Below, piece after piece: positions 56,293 to 64,000 of a stretch of 64,000 nucleotides of DNA. The DNA lies in assembly GCF_008364795.1 (NCBI RefSeq), contig NZ_VTTM01000002.1, positions 898,590 to 962,589 on the forward strand. The letters run 5' to 3'. Position 1 is the stretch's first letter; the number at the start of each line of letters is the position of its first letter. The stretch is from Azospirillum oryzae (GTDB taxonomy: Bacteria > Pseudomonadota > Alphaproteobacteria > Azospirillales > Azospirillaceae). The notes below the pieces were generated by a model. That model worked only from the letters and a program-made list of their open reading frames with translations, ran no database searches and had not been told where the DNA came from. Both the position numbers and the translations under genes were made by a program.

Positions 56293-58088
56293 GTGCGGAG
56301 CACTCCGGTGCGGCCCTTGACCGTAGCGGTCAGCCGCGTGAAGGAATTGATCGAGCAGTACAGCCCCAGGAAATGGTCGAGGATCATCGCCAGCAGGAAC
56401 ATGCCGCTGCCGCTGAAGCGCTGCGGGTCGAATTCGATACCGACATCGATGCCGCGGCAGATGGCGTCGCCCCAGGCGACGTCGCCCGGCCGCGATGGCG
56501 CCCGCGCAGTGCCGCGCTTGGTCGTCACCTTGACGAGGCCGTCGGCGATGCCGCGTGTCTCGGCCGAATCGCGGAAGTCATAGAGCCGCAGGATCTCGCG
56601 CAACGCCTCCGTCCCCTCCGCCCCGCCGGAGATCGACAGGTGGTTGAGCAGCAGGTGGGAGACGAGACGCCAGCGGTGCCCCTTGCGTTCGGCGATGCGC
56701 AAGGTGGGCGTCGGCGGCGTCAGGCAGGCGACACCGGCGACTGCCGCCATCCCCTCCATCAGCTTCAGGTGCGGATGGCCGCCACCATAGGGCAGCTGCG
56801 ACGGCAGATCGCGGTTCAGGCAGGTCGTCTCGACCGACAGCACCGATTCCGCCGGGCTGGACGGGTCGAAATCGAGATCGACCAGGGCCAGATGCACCTC
56901 CGTTCCCGGATCGCGACCGCCGGCCGGGCGGCGGCTGGCGGTGAAATAGGTGCGGCTGACCGCCTCCACCCCGCCATGGCGCAGGCCGTAGAAGGGCAGG
57001 AAGCGCCGCTGCTTGCCGTCGGGATCGGTGGCCAGCACGCTGTCGACCGAATAGACCTCCAGCGCGCCGGGGCGGCGGGCGTCGGGCACCACCCGGTGCT
57101 CGTGCTGGGTCTGGGTCAGCGCCACCGGCTCCGCCCGCTGGCGGAACAGGTTGACCACCGGGGTACAGCCCAGGGCGAAATTGTCCTTCGACACCGCGCG
57201 TTCCATGTCGCCGTCGGTGCTGTTCAGATAGATGAAAATCTCCAGCGTGTTGCCGGCACGGCGCAGCACCTTCGGCGAGATGTTCAGGTCGAAGAACAGG
57301 AACTTCTCGGGAAAGGCGAAATATTCGGTCAGCAGCCGGTAGCCGCCATGGGAACGGGCGGGGTAGGGCAGCATGCCCTCCTCGTCGCCGAAACCGACCG
57401 GGCGGATGGCGTCGGGGCCGAGGATCACCGCGTTCGGGTCATGCGGATCGTCGGCCAGCGCCACCGAGACGGCGTTGTTGAAGATCAGTTCATGCAGGGC
57501 ATAGACCTGCTGCGGCTGGCCGCGCAGGAAGAAGCGCAGGGTTTCCGGACCCAACTCGGTGAAGGTCATCTCCGGCACGCGGCAGCGCAGGGTCAGCCGC
57601 AACGCCGCCACCGCGTCGCCCGCCCGCGGGTTGGGCGGCGCCACCAGCGGCCGGCCGCTCAGAACCGCCTGATCCAGATCGACCGGCCACAGCGTCGCCG
57701 GGTAGACGGTGCGGAAGCGGCAGGTCTCGCCGCGCAACGCCTCGGTCTCCAACTCCGTCCCCTTCGGCACGGTGTGGGCGCCGGTCAGGTCGGGGCTGCT
57801 CCGCATCTGCACCACCGCCATCGACGGGATCGGCGCCAGGTAATGCGGATAGAGCACGTCGAGCAGCGTGTCGACCAGCTCCGGATATTCGTCGTCCAGC
57901 TTGCGGCTGATGCGGGCGTTGAGGAAGGCGACGCCCTCCAGCAGCCGGGCGACATGCGGATCCTCCACCGCGTCGGCGCTGAGCCGCAGCCGGCCGGCGA
58001 TCTTCGGATGCGCCTCCGAGAACTCCGCCGCCATGCGGCGCAGATAGGTCAGCTCGCGGTTGTAGTATGGGAGGAGTTCGTCAGCCAC
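56256..58088 (-). CDS. tssF: type VI secretion baseplate protein TssF
   Basis: A 610-residue protein with the characteristic opening ELLPYYNRELTYLRRMAAEFSEAHPKIAGRLRL, then DEYPELVDTLLDVLYPHYLAPIPSMAVVQ. The length matches TssF/ImpG/VasA. It overlaps tssE by eight bases at its start and tssG at its end, so the three are tightly coupled. Confidence 0.95.
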   Translation of the reverse strand: MADELLPYYNRELTYLRRMAAEFSEAHPKIAGRLRLSADAVEDPHVARLLEGVAFLNARISRKLDDEYPELVDTLLDVLYPHYLAPIPSMAVVQMRSSPDLTGAHTVPKGTELETEALRGETCRFRTVYPATLWPVDLDQAVLSGRPLVAPPNPRAGDAVAALRLTLRCRVPEMTFTELGPETLRFFLRGQPQQVYALHELIFNNAVSVALADDPHDPNAVILGPDAIRPVGFGDEEGMLPYPARSHGGYRLLTEYFAFPEKFLFFDLNISPKVLRRAGNTLEIFIYLNSTDGDMERAVSKDNFALGCTPVVNLFRQRAEPVALTQTQHEHRVVPDARRPGALEVYSVDSVLATDPDGKQRRFLPFYGLRHGGVEAVSRTYFTASRRPAGGRDPGTEVHLALVDLDFDPSSPAESVLSVETTCLNRDLPSQLPYGGGHPHLKLMEGMAAVAGVACLTPPTPTLRIAERKGHRWRLVSHLLLNHLSISGGAEGTEALREILRLYDFRDSAETRGIADGLVKVTTKRGTARAPSRPGDVAWGDAICRGIDVGIEFDPQRFSGSGMFLLAMILDHFLGLYCSINSFTRLTATVKGRTGVLRTWPARAGNRPLL

Positions 58089-58557
58089 GGGCCTTGCTCG
58101 TCACGGTGACCATGTTGGAGGTGGGATCGACCACCGAATCGAAGACCATCGGCTCGGGCGCCGGATCGGCATGGATCAGCGCCTCGATCCGGAAGCGCAG
58201 CGTGCGGTCGGCCGGGTCGCTGTTCTCGACCATGCTCACCGCCAGTTGGGCGAAGCGCGGCTCCCACCGCCGGATCGCCGCCTCGATCTGCGCCACCACC
58301 TCGCGCCGGCGGGATTCGGTGCCGACATTCTCGACCAACAGGTCGTGGCAGCCATAGCCGAGGATCGAGTCTGCCAGCTCCGTCAGGTCGTCCGGCCAGC
58401 CCAGCACCCGCCGCCGGGTGTTCAGCAGGTTCTCCAGGTCGCGCCGGATCGCCGCCCGCAGGTCCGCCACGGTGTGCGGCCGCGGCGCCATGTGCTCCGG
58501 CGTGTCGTCGAGCAGACGGTCCAGGACGGACAGGGTGATGGACTGGTTGCGATCCAT
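58081..58557 (-). CDS. tssE: type VI secretion baseplate protein TssE
   Basis: A 158-residue gp25-like baseplate component. It has LSVLDRLLDD at the N-terminus, DLENLLNTRR(R) and ILGYGCHDLL, the gp25 signature, then EAAIRRWEPRF. ATG at 58557. The intergenic repeat copy C separates it from the upstream tagJ gene, while it overlaps tssF downstream. Confidence 0.93.
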   Translation of the reverse strand: MDRNQSITLSVLDRLLDDTPEHMAPRPHTVADLRAAIRRDLENLLNTRRRVLGWPDDLTELADSILGYGCHDLLVENVGTESRRREVVAQIEAAIRRWEPRFAQLAVSMVENSDPADRTLRFRIEALIHADPAPEPMVFDSVVDPTSNMVTVTSKARG

Positions 58558-58587
58558 GAGGTGGCTTTCGGAAGGTGCTTAAGTACT

Positions 58588-58694
58588 TACCCCCACCCTG
58601 ACCCTCCCCCGCTGGGTGGGGGAGGGGACAGCTGCTGATGCGGGAGAGCGGCGGCAGTCCCTCCCCCGCCCAGCGGGGGAGGTTAGGTGGGGGC
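58588..58694. repeat. GC-rich palindromic intergenic repeat, copy C
   Basis: Between tagJ and tssE, two genes in the same direction. Left arm CCCTCCCCCGCTGGGTGGGGGAGGGG (about 58603-58628) and right arm CCCTCCCCCGCCCAGCGGGGGAGG (58659-58682) are bridged by a 30-base segment ending in GAGCGGCGGCAGT, nearly identical to copy A. The stems could halt or protect transcripts inside the T6SS operon. Confidence 0.85.
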
Positions 58695-58711
58695 ACCTGA
58701 CTTGAGCTTCC

Positions 58712-59509
58712 TCACACCGCCCCCGAAAACTCCAGCGTGCCCAGCTGCATCATCGGCACCGCCTCTTCCCCCACCAGGAAGCAGCGCTGACCCTGTCCAC
58801 GCACCGGCGCGTCCTCCGACCATTCCGTCACCCGGCCCAGCTTCACCGCGGCGTCGGCATCGGCGGGCGCGCCGCCGTACAGCGCCGGCAGATAGACCTC
58901 GCCGTCCGGGCCGCCGCGCACCACCATGTGGGCCGGGCGCCACAGCAGGTCGCGCGGCCGTTCGGGCGCGCGGAACTCGACCAGTTCCACCGTCTCGGTG
59001 GCGATCCAGAAATACTTGCCGGTGCTGGTGAAGACCTCGAAGAAGCCGCCGGCCAGATCGTCCAGGTCGCGGAAATCCTCGAACGGCGTGCCGTCATGGC
59101 TGCCGGACACCGGCGGGCGCATTTCCTCCGCCTGGGCCAGCTTCGCCACCGCGTCGGCGGTGTCACCGGCCCGGAGCGCCACCAGCGCCTCCAGATGCAG
59201 GCGCAGATGGTCGGCCGGCTGGTCGATGAACTCCGGCACCCGGCCGTCGGCGAACAGCTGGCCCCGTGCCTGCTCGGCGCGCACCAGCTGGCGGAACAGC
59301 GCCATGGTGACGGCGACCTGCGGCTCCTGCGTGCCGATGGTGTCGAGCTGCAGGTCGGCGCGCTCCAGGTTGCCGGCGAAGCTCAGCAGCTCGGCCAGGA
59401 AGACGCGGCGGTCGAGATCGGTCGGCTTCTTCTTGATCTCGCCGTTCAGCGCGGTGATCGCCTCGTCGAGGCGGCCCGCCTGGAACAGCTGGGCTGCGGT
59501 TTCGCTCAT
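58712..59509 (-). CDS. tagJ: TagJ/ImpE-type T6SS accessory protein
   Basis: A 265-residue TPR-like protein. The opening ETAAQLFQAGRLDEAITALNGEIKKKPTDLDRRVFLAELLSFAGNLERADLQLD is the ImpE/TagJ signature, and the C-terminal domain (WIATETVELVEFRAPERPRDLLWRPAHMVVRGGPDGEVYLPALY) completes it. GGGGAGA lies before the ATG. TagJ binds the TssB sheath protein in other bacteria and modulates assembly. It lies 50 bases after the second tssC. Confidence 0.93.
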   Translation of the reverse strand: MSETAAQLFQAGRLDEAITALNGEIKKKPTDLDRRVFLAELLSFAGNLERADLQLDTIGTQEPQVAVTMALFRQLVRAEQARGQLFADGRVPEFIDQPADHLRLHLEALVALRAGDTADAVAKLAQAEEMRPPVSGSHDGTPFEDFRDLDDLAGGFFEVFTSTGKYFWIATETVELVEFRAPERPRDLLWRPAHMVVRGGPDGEVYLPALYGGAPADADAAVKLGRVTEWSEDAPVRGQGQRCFLVGEEAVPMMQLGTLEFSGAV

Positions 59510-59559
59510 GATCGGTTTCTCCCCTGGATGGAACGCCTGACCTCGCCGTTGTCGCCGGG

Positions 59560-61122
59560 TCACGCCGCTCCGCCGGTTTGGGCCAGCTCCGTCACCAGCT
59601 TGAAGGTCGAGAAGACCTGATCGAGCTGGAAGTGCGGCCGTAGATGGATGACACATTGATAGTTGCCGGGCTTGCCCGGAATGGCGCGGACCTGGATGCT
59701 GCCCTCGCGCAAGGGATAGCGCGCCTTCTGGTCCAGGCTGGCATCGTCGTTGCCCAGGCAATAGCCGTGCAGCCAGCTCTGCAGGTCGCGCTCGCATTCC
59801 TCCGGCGTGACGAAGGCGCCGACGCGGTCGCGCACCATCACCTTCAGGAAATGGGCGAAGCGCGCCACGCAGAACATGTAGCGCATCATGGCCGACAGCC
59901 GGGCGTTGGCGGTCGCCGTCATGTTGGTGTACTGCCCGACCCGCTGGACCGACTGGTTGCCGTAGAAGACCAGATAGGGCGTGTCCTTGCAGCGGCTGAC
60001 CGGGATGAAGCCCAGATCGTCCAGATCCCGTTCCAGCTGGTCGGAGATCGAGACCTCGACCGAGAATTTCTGTGCCACCTTGGTGGCGTCGGTGGCGAAA
60101 TCCGGCACCACCAGTTCGGTCACCAGCCCACCGCCGACCACGTCGCGCTGGGCGCCGCGGATGTCGGCGAACCAGCCGTGATGCAGGAAGGAGCGGATCA
60201 GCACGGTGCCGAAGGCGTATACCGCGTTGCCCCAGCAATGGTCCTCCAGCCGCATACCGCCGGCAACTCCACCGGCCCCGCCGAGGGATTCTTCGCGGTA
60301 GCGGAAGCCGTGGCGGGCCTGCGGATCGTCGCCATAGGGTTCGCGCATCAGCACGCGCGGCAACGCCACGCCGATGAAGCGCGAATCCTCCGTCTCCTGG
60401 AAGCGGTGCCAGCGCTGGTATTCCGTCTGCCGCAGCACCGATTTCAGGTCCAGCGGCAGGCCAAGCTCGTGGAAGGTCTCCAGCCCGAACAGCTCCGGCG
60501 CGGCCCCGACGATGGCCGGGGCGAAAGCCGCCGCGGCGACCTGGGCCAGCCCCTTCAAGCCGGACACGTCGTCGGTCGGCCGTTCCTTGGTCGGGCGGTG
60601 CTGTACCGCATAGTCGCACAGCAGCACGCCGAACGGACGGCCGCCGGGCATGCCGAATTCATCGCTGTAGACCTTGTTGAACAGCTGGCTTTGGTCGAAC
60701 TCGATGGCGCGTTCCTGGTCACGGCACAGTTCGGCCCAGGTCAGGTTCAGCAGCCGCAGCACCACCGTCTCGGCGGTCTGCGCCTGCTTCACCAGCGTCC
60801 GCACTCCGCGCCACGACGCCTCCAGCGATTGGAAACGCTTGTGGTGCAGGATGGCGTTGACCTGCTCGGACAGCAGCGCGTCGATGGCCGCGATGTCGCG
60901 GTCGAGCGCGGCGCGCAGCGTGTCCAGGCTGTCGTAGACGGGAAGGGTGATCCCGAACCACAGCCGAAGCGCCTCGCCCGGCCCTTTCGCCGCCAGAAAG
61001 GCGTCGAGCAGGCCGGGGTCGTCGCGGCCGATCGCCATGTCGACCGCCCGCAGACGCAACGGCCGTTCAAGGACCGTCGCCTCCGCGTCGTCGGCATGAA
61101 ATTCAGCCGCTGCCTCGCTCAT
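59560..61122 (-). CDS. second TssC sheath protein paralogue
   Basis: A 520-residue TssC-family protein with [69 protein letters not shown] and CVARFAHFLKVMVRDRVGAFVTPEECERDLQSWLHGYCLGND. It is clearly related to the adjacent tssC but divergent, with an extra N-terminal segment (about 1-50). It starts seven bases after tssC. Two unequal TssC proteins with one TssB occur in Imp-type T6SS; the second may cap the sheath or serve another role. Confidence 0.9.
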   Translation of the reverse strand: MSEAAAEFHADDAEATVLERPLRLRAVDMAIGRDDPGLLDAFLAAKGPGEALRLWFGITLPVYDSLDTLRAALDRDIAAIDALLSEQVNAILHHKRFQSLEASWRGVRTLVKQAQTAETVVLRLLNLTWAELCRDQERAIEFDQSQLFNKVYSDEFGMPGGRPFGVLLCDYAVQHRPTKERPTDDVSGLKGLAQVAAAAFAPAIVGAAPELFGLETFHELGLPLDLKSVLRQTEYQRWHRFQETEDSRFIGVALPRVLMREPYGDDPQARHGFRYREESLGGAGGVAGGMRLEDHCWGNAVYAFGTVLIRSFLHHGWFADIRGAQRDVVGGGLVTELVVPDFATDATKVAQKFSVEVSISDQLERDLDDLGFIPVSRCKDTPYLVFYGNQSVQRVGQYTNMTATANARLSAMMRYMFCVARFAHFLKVMVRDRVGAFVTPEECERDLQSWLHGYCLGNDDASLDQKARYPLREGSIQVRAIPGKPGNYQCVIHLRPHFQLDQVFSTFKLVTELAQTGGAA

Positions 61123-61129
61123 GCGGCTA

Positions 61130-62623
61130 TCAGCCGGCCTGCGGGATGCGGGCGACCATGCGCATGGAGGTGGTCAGTTCCTCCATCTGCAGCCACGGGC
61201 GCATCCAGGCGACGGCGTTGTAGGAGCCGGGCTTGCCCGGGATCTCCTTCACCTGCACCTTGGCTTCGGCCAGCGGGTACTTCGCCTTCATCTCCTGGCC
61301 CGCGGCTTCGTTGCCGTTGACGTAGTTCAGGATCCAGCGGTTCAGCCACGCCTCGCAGTCGCTCGCCTCCATGAAGGAGCCGATCTTGTCGCGCGCCATG
61401 ATCTTCAGGTAATGGGCGAAACGCGAGGTCGCCATGATGTAGGGCAGGCGGGCGGAGATCGCGGCGTTCGCGGTCGCCTCCGGCCGGTCGTACTTCTTGG
61501 GCTTCTGCGTGGTCTGGGCGCCGAAGAAGACGGCGTAGTCCTGGTTCTTGTAGTGGCAGAGCGGCAGGAAGCCCAGCTTCGACAGCTCGGCCTCGCGGCG
61601 GTCGGTGATGCCGATCTCGGTCGGGCACTTGGCGTCGCTGTCGCCGTCGTCGGAGGTGAAAGTGTGGAAGGGCAGGTTCTCCACCTTGCCGCCGCCTTCG
61701 GCGCCGCGGATGGCCGTGCACCAGCCATACTGCGAGAAGGCGTTGGTCAGGCGCTGGCCCATCGCGTAGGACGCGTTCATCCAGCAATAGTCATTGTGCT
61801 CCATCGGCCGGGCGATACCGCCCTCGTAGGGAGCCTCTTCGTACTCGAACTCTTCGATCGGCTTGGTGTTGGCACCGTAGGGCATACGGGCCAGCACGCG
61901 CGGCATCGTCAGCGTGACGAAGCGGCTGTCGTCGCTCTCACGGAAGCTGCGCCACTTGGTGTATTCGACGCTGTCGAAGATCTTCTCGAGGTCGCGCGGC
62001 TTCGACAGCTCGGTCATGTCCTCGAAGCCGAACAGCTTGGGGCTGGCGGCGGAGATGAAGGGCGCAAAGGCTGCGGCGGCGACGTTGGAGACGCCGGTCA
62101 GCAGCTCCATGTCGTCGGGGTGGTTGGTGAACTCGTAATCGCCGATCAGGGCGCCGTACGGCTCGCCGCCGGCCATGCCGAACTCGTTCTCGTAGATCTT
62201 CTTGAACAGCTGGCTCTGATCGAACTCGACCGCCTTGGAGATGTCCTTGTACAGGTCCTTCTTCGGGCAGTTCATGACGCGGATCTTGAGATTGCTCCCC
62301 GTCTCCGAATTCATGACCAGATAGCTCAGGCCGCGCCACGATCCTTCCAGCTTCTGGAATTTCTCGTGGTGCATGATGGCGTTGAGCTGCTTGCTGATCT
62401 TGGCGTCGATCGCGGCGATCGCCTTGTTGATCGTCTGGCCCAGGTTCTTGTTGAAGGTGACCGTGCCGGCCAGCGCTTCCTGGGTCAGGGTGCGCAGCAG
62501 CTCCTGCGCGCGATCCGGCTCGGTCTGCTTGGTCGCGGCGATGGCCTGGTCGAGGATCGAGAGGCCGGTACCTTCGGCGACCGCGCCGGCGGCGGCAGCG
62601 CCCTGGGTCTGAGCGTCGCTCAT
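61130..62623 (-). CDS. tssC: type VI sheath large subunit TssC
   Basis: A 497-residue contractile-sheath protein. Canonical features: [121 protein letters not shown] and [29 protein letters not shown]. It begins four bases after tssB, the usual order. It is the main sheath protein by similarity. Confidence 0.96.
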   Translation of the reverse strand: MSDAQTQGAAAAGAVAEGTGLSILDQAIAATKQTEPDRAQELLRTLTQEALAGTVTFNKNLGQTINKAIAAIDAKISKQLNAIMHHEKFQKLEGSWRGLSYLVMNSETGSNLKIRVMNCPKKDLYKDISKAVEFDQSQLFKKIYENEFGMAGGEPYGALIGDYEFTNHPDDMELLTGVSNVAAAAFAPFISAASPKLFGFEDMTELSKPRDLEKIFDSVEYTKWRSFRESDDSRFVTLTMPRVLARMPYGANTKPIEEFEYEEAPYEGGIARPMEHNDYCWMNASYAMGQRLTNAFSQYGWCTAIRGAEGGGKVENLPFHTFTSDDGDSDAKCPTEIGITDRREAELSKLGFLPLCHYKNQDYAVFFGAQTTQKPKKYDRPEATANAAISARLPYIMATSRFAHYLKIMARDKIGSFMEASDCEAWLNRWILNYVNGNEAAGQEMKAKYPLAEAKVQVKEIPGKPGSYNAVAWMRPWLQMEELTTSMRMVARIPQAG

Positions 62624-62627
62624 GGGA

Positions 62628-63134
62628 TCAGCCCTCCTTCGTCTCGGAGCCGAGCTCGCCGCTCAGCGCCTTCAGCTCGTCGGTGTTCTGCAGCACGCGC
62701 TCCAGCAGCCCTTCCAGCTCTTCCGAGCGGTCGGCCTTGCTCAGCAGGTCGCGCAGCTGGTTGCGGGTCTCCAGCAACTTGCGCAGAGGCTCGACCTGCT
62801 GGACGACGCGGCCCGGCTCGAAATCCTCCATCGACTTGAAGGCGAGATCGACCGACAGCTGGGTGCCGTCGTCGGCCAGAGTGTTGTCGACCTTCATCTT
62901 CAGGCCGGGCGTCATGCGGGCCATGACGTCGTTGAAGTTGTCGCGGTCGATCTGAATGAACTTGCGGTCCTTCAGCGGCTTCAGCGGCTCGGTCGGATCG
63001 CCCGAGAAGTCGCCGAGGACGCCCACGACGAAGGGCAGCTCCTTGACGACGGTCGCGCCTTCGGTCTCGACGTCGTAGGTGATGTGGACGCGGGGCTTGC
63101 GCACGCGATCCAGCTTCTGGTGGATACTCGCCAT
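62628..63134 (-). CDS. tssB: type VI sheath small subunit TssB
   Basis: A 168-residue partner of TssC. Diagnostic segments are [33 protein letters not shown] and [20 protein letters not shown], then [41 protein letters not shown]6SS sheath of TssB and TssC contracts to drive the Hcp tube. It follows tssA by 44 bases. Confidence 0.96.
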   Translation of the reverse strand: MASIHQKLDRVRKPRVHITYDVETEGATVVKELPFVVGVLGDFSGDPTEPLKPLKDRKFIQIDRDNFNDVMARMTPGLKMKVDNTLADDGTQLSVDLAFKSMEDFEPGRVVQQVEPLRKLLETRNQLRDLLSKADRSEELEGLLERVLQNTDELKALSGELGSETKEG

Positions 63135-63178
63135 GTGATCGGACCTCCCTGCTCACGCCGTAGGATAGGCGATGATCG

Positions 63179-64000
63179 TCAATACCCGGATTGCTCTGCC
63201 GGCGGCGGCGCCTTGGCGCCGGAAGCGATGAAGAACTGCCGCCGCGTTTCCTCGTCGGTGATGAGTTCCTGCAAAAGCTCCTGCAGCGACATGCGGCCGC
63301 GGCGCACCACCTCCTCCAGCGTGTAGGAGATGGGGGAATGGGGTTCCGTCTTGCGGAAGAAATCGGCGACCTGCAAGAGGACCTTGAAGGCCTCCTCGCG
63401 CGTTGTCACAGCCCCGCTGGCCTGGACCTTGGCCGTCGCGGCCACCGCCCCGCCGCCGGTCGCCACCAGTTCGGTCGATCCCGAAGGGCTGTCGGCCGCC
63501 GCCGGATCGTCGCCGGACAGGGTCGCCAAACGGTCGCGCGCGGCATAGTTCACCGCGTCCAGCGCCGCCGTCAGCACGTTGCGGATGTTGCCGGCGGGCG
63601 GCGAATCGTAGCCGGCCTTGTCGTAAAGGATCTTGCCCAGCGCCTCGAACTCGTCGATGGCGCCCTGGATGTCCTCGACCAGCGTCTTGAACTCCGGCGC
63701 CGGCGTCTCGCGCACGCTCTGCTCGAACTGCTCCCAGGTGACGGCGCCGTTGTCGATTCGCGCCTGTCGGCGCGCCTCGTCGGTGATCTTCGCCAGCTCG
63801 ATGGCCTGCTCGTACTGCCAAAGCGAATAGGGGATGTCCCCCATCGTCAGCGGCACCTTGCGGATCGGCTGGATCAGCGTGCCGTCGGCCGATTCGCCGT
63901 TCAGGCCGGTCAGCGGCCCGACGCGTGTGGCGATGCCGTCCTCGTCCGGCGCGGGATACAGACCGTCCCAGAACCGCTCCACCAGGCCGCGGGCCAGCGC
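63179..64000 (-). CDS. tssA: TssA baseplate-priming protein (cut by right edge)
   Basis: The frame is open through the right edge, so only the C-terminal 273 residues are seen. The conserved ALARGLVERFWDGLYPAPDEDG at the edge, with TLIQPIRKVPLTMGDIPYSLWQYEQA, belongs to the ImpA N-terminal domain of TssA. The rest is a helical C-terminal region (REEAFKVLLQVADFFRKTEPHSPISYTLEEVVRRGRMSLQELLQELI). The internal GTG at 63982 is not the real start. TssA primes sheath and tube assembly. Confidence 0.92.
   Translation of the reverse strand, partial: ALARGLVERFWDGLYPAPDEDGIATRVGPLTGLNGESADGTLIQPIRKVPLTMGDIPYSLWQYEQAIELAKITDEARRQARIDNGAVTWEQFEQSVRETPAPEFKTLVEDIQGAIDEFEALGKILYDKAGYDSPPAGNIRNVLTAALDAVNYAARDRLATLSGDDPAAADSPSGSTELVATGGGAVAATAKVQASGAVTTREEAFKVLLQVADFFRKTEPHSPISYTLEEVVRRGRMSLQELLQELITDEETRRQFFIASGAKAPPPAEQSGY

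Overview
The window is GC-rich chromosomal DNA with dense gene packing, many ATGA/GTGA overlaps and long shadow reading frames. The gene content points to an alphaproteobacterium of the Rhodospirillales, most likely Azospirillum or a close relative. Pointers are the flagellar set with a DUF6468 protein and a MotE-like protein, an ExoD protein, the BetB/BetA/ChoX choline genes, and an Imp-type type VI secretion cluster. The species assignment is inference. No rRNA, tRNA, CRISPR array or insertion sequence was seen.

Layout. 1-2.9 kb: the start of a protein running off the left edge, small proteins and a choloylglycine-hydrolase/penicillin-acylase-like enzyme. 2.9-9.8 kb: two divergent flagellar operons. 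flgF-flgG-flgA-flgH runs leftward behind a good sigma-54 promoter, and fliL-fliM-DUF6468-motE runs rightward. 9.9-16.1 kb: parC and recO, then a PAS-PAS-PAS-GGDEF-EAL protein and a cysteine-cluster protein. 16.1-18.9 kb: a leftward three-gene operon of an OpgC-type acyltransferase, a degenerate SGNH protein and an intact SGNH hydrolase. 19.5-20.6 kb: a Tat-exported TRAP solute-binding protein. 20.8-28.0 kb: a leftward housekeeping run, rlpA, D,D-carboxypeptidase, tmk, holB, metG, tatD and an MBL-fold hydrolase. 28.2-32.3 kb: ABC-F ATPase, exoD-like gene, methyltransferase and YdcF-like gene. 32.5-36.9 kb: choline to glycine betaine genes betB-betA-choX behind a perfect BetI-like palindrome. 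37.0-38.6 kb: ndk with a clear promoter, a conserved unknown and a cupin. 38.8-43.8 kb: a hybrid histidine kinase translationally coupled to an unusual response regulator, plus two small genes.

44.2-64.0 kb is a type VI secretion cluster. Leftward from the right edge it reads tssA (cut by the edge), tssB, two different tssC genes, tagJ/impE, tssE, tssF, tssG and a methyltransferase. After a divergent Sel1-repeat gene it continues with tssJ, tssL (with peptidoglycan-binding domain), tssM, a Ser/Thr kinase and an RsbW-like ATPase. tssK, clpV, hcp and vgrG are not in the window. The kinase and RsbW-like pair suggests phospho-control of secretion.

Three copies of a GC-rich palindromic intergenic repeat lie between genes at 9.8, 20.6 and 58.6 kb. 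The most unusual items are the OpgC plus active/inactive SGNH operon, the kinase with its ~510-residue uncharacterised response-regulator front, the kinase/RsbW-like tail and the methyltransferase inside the T6SS, and two structured intergenic elements near 19.27 and 20.71 kb.
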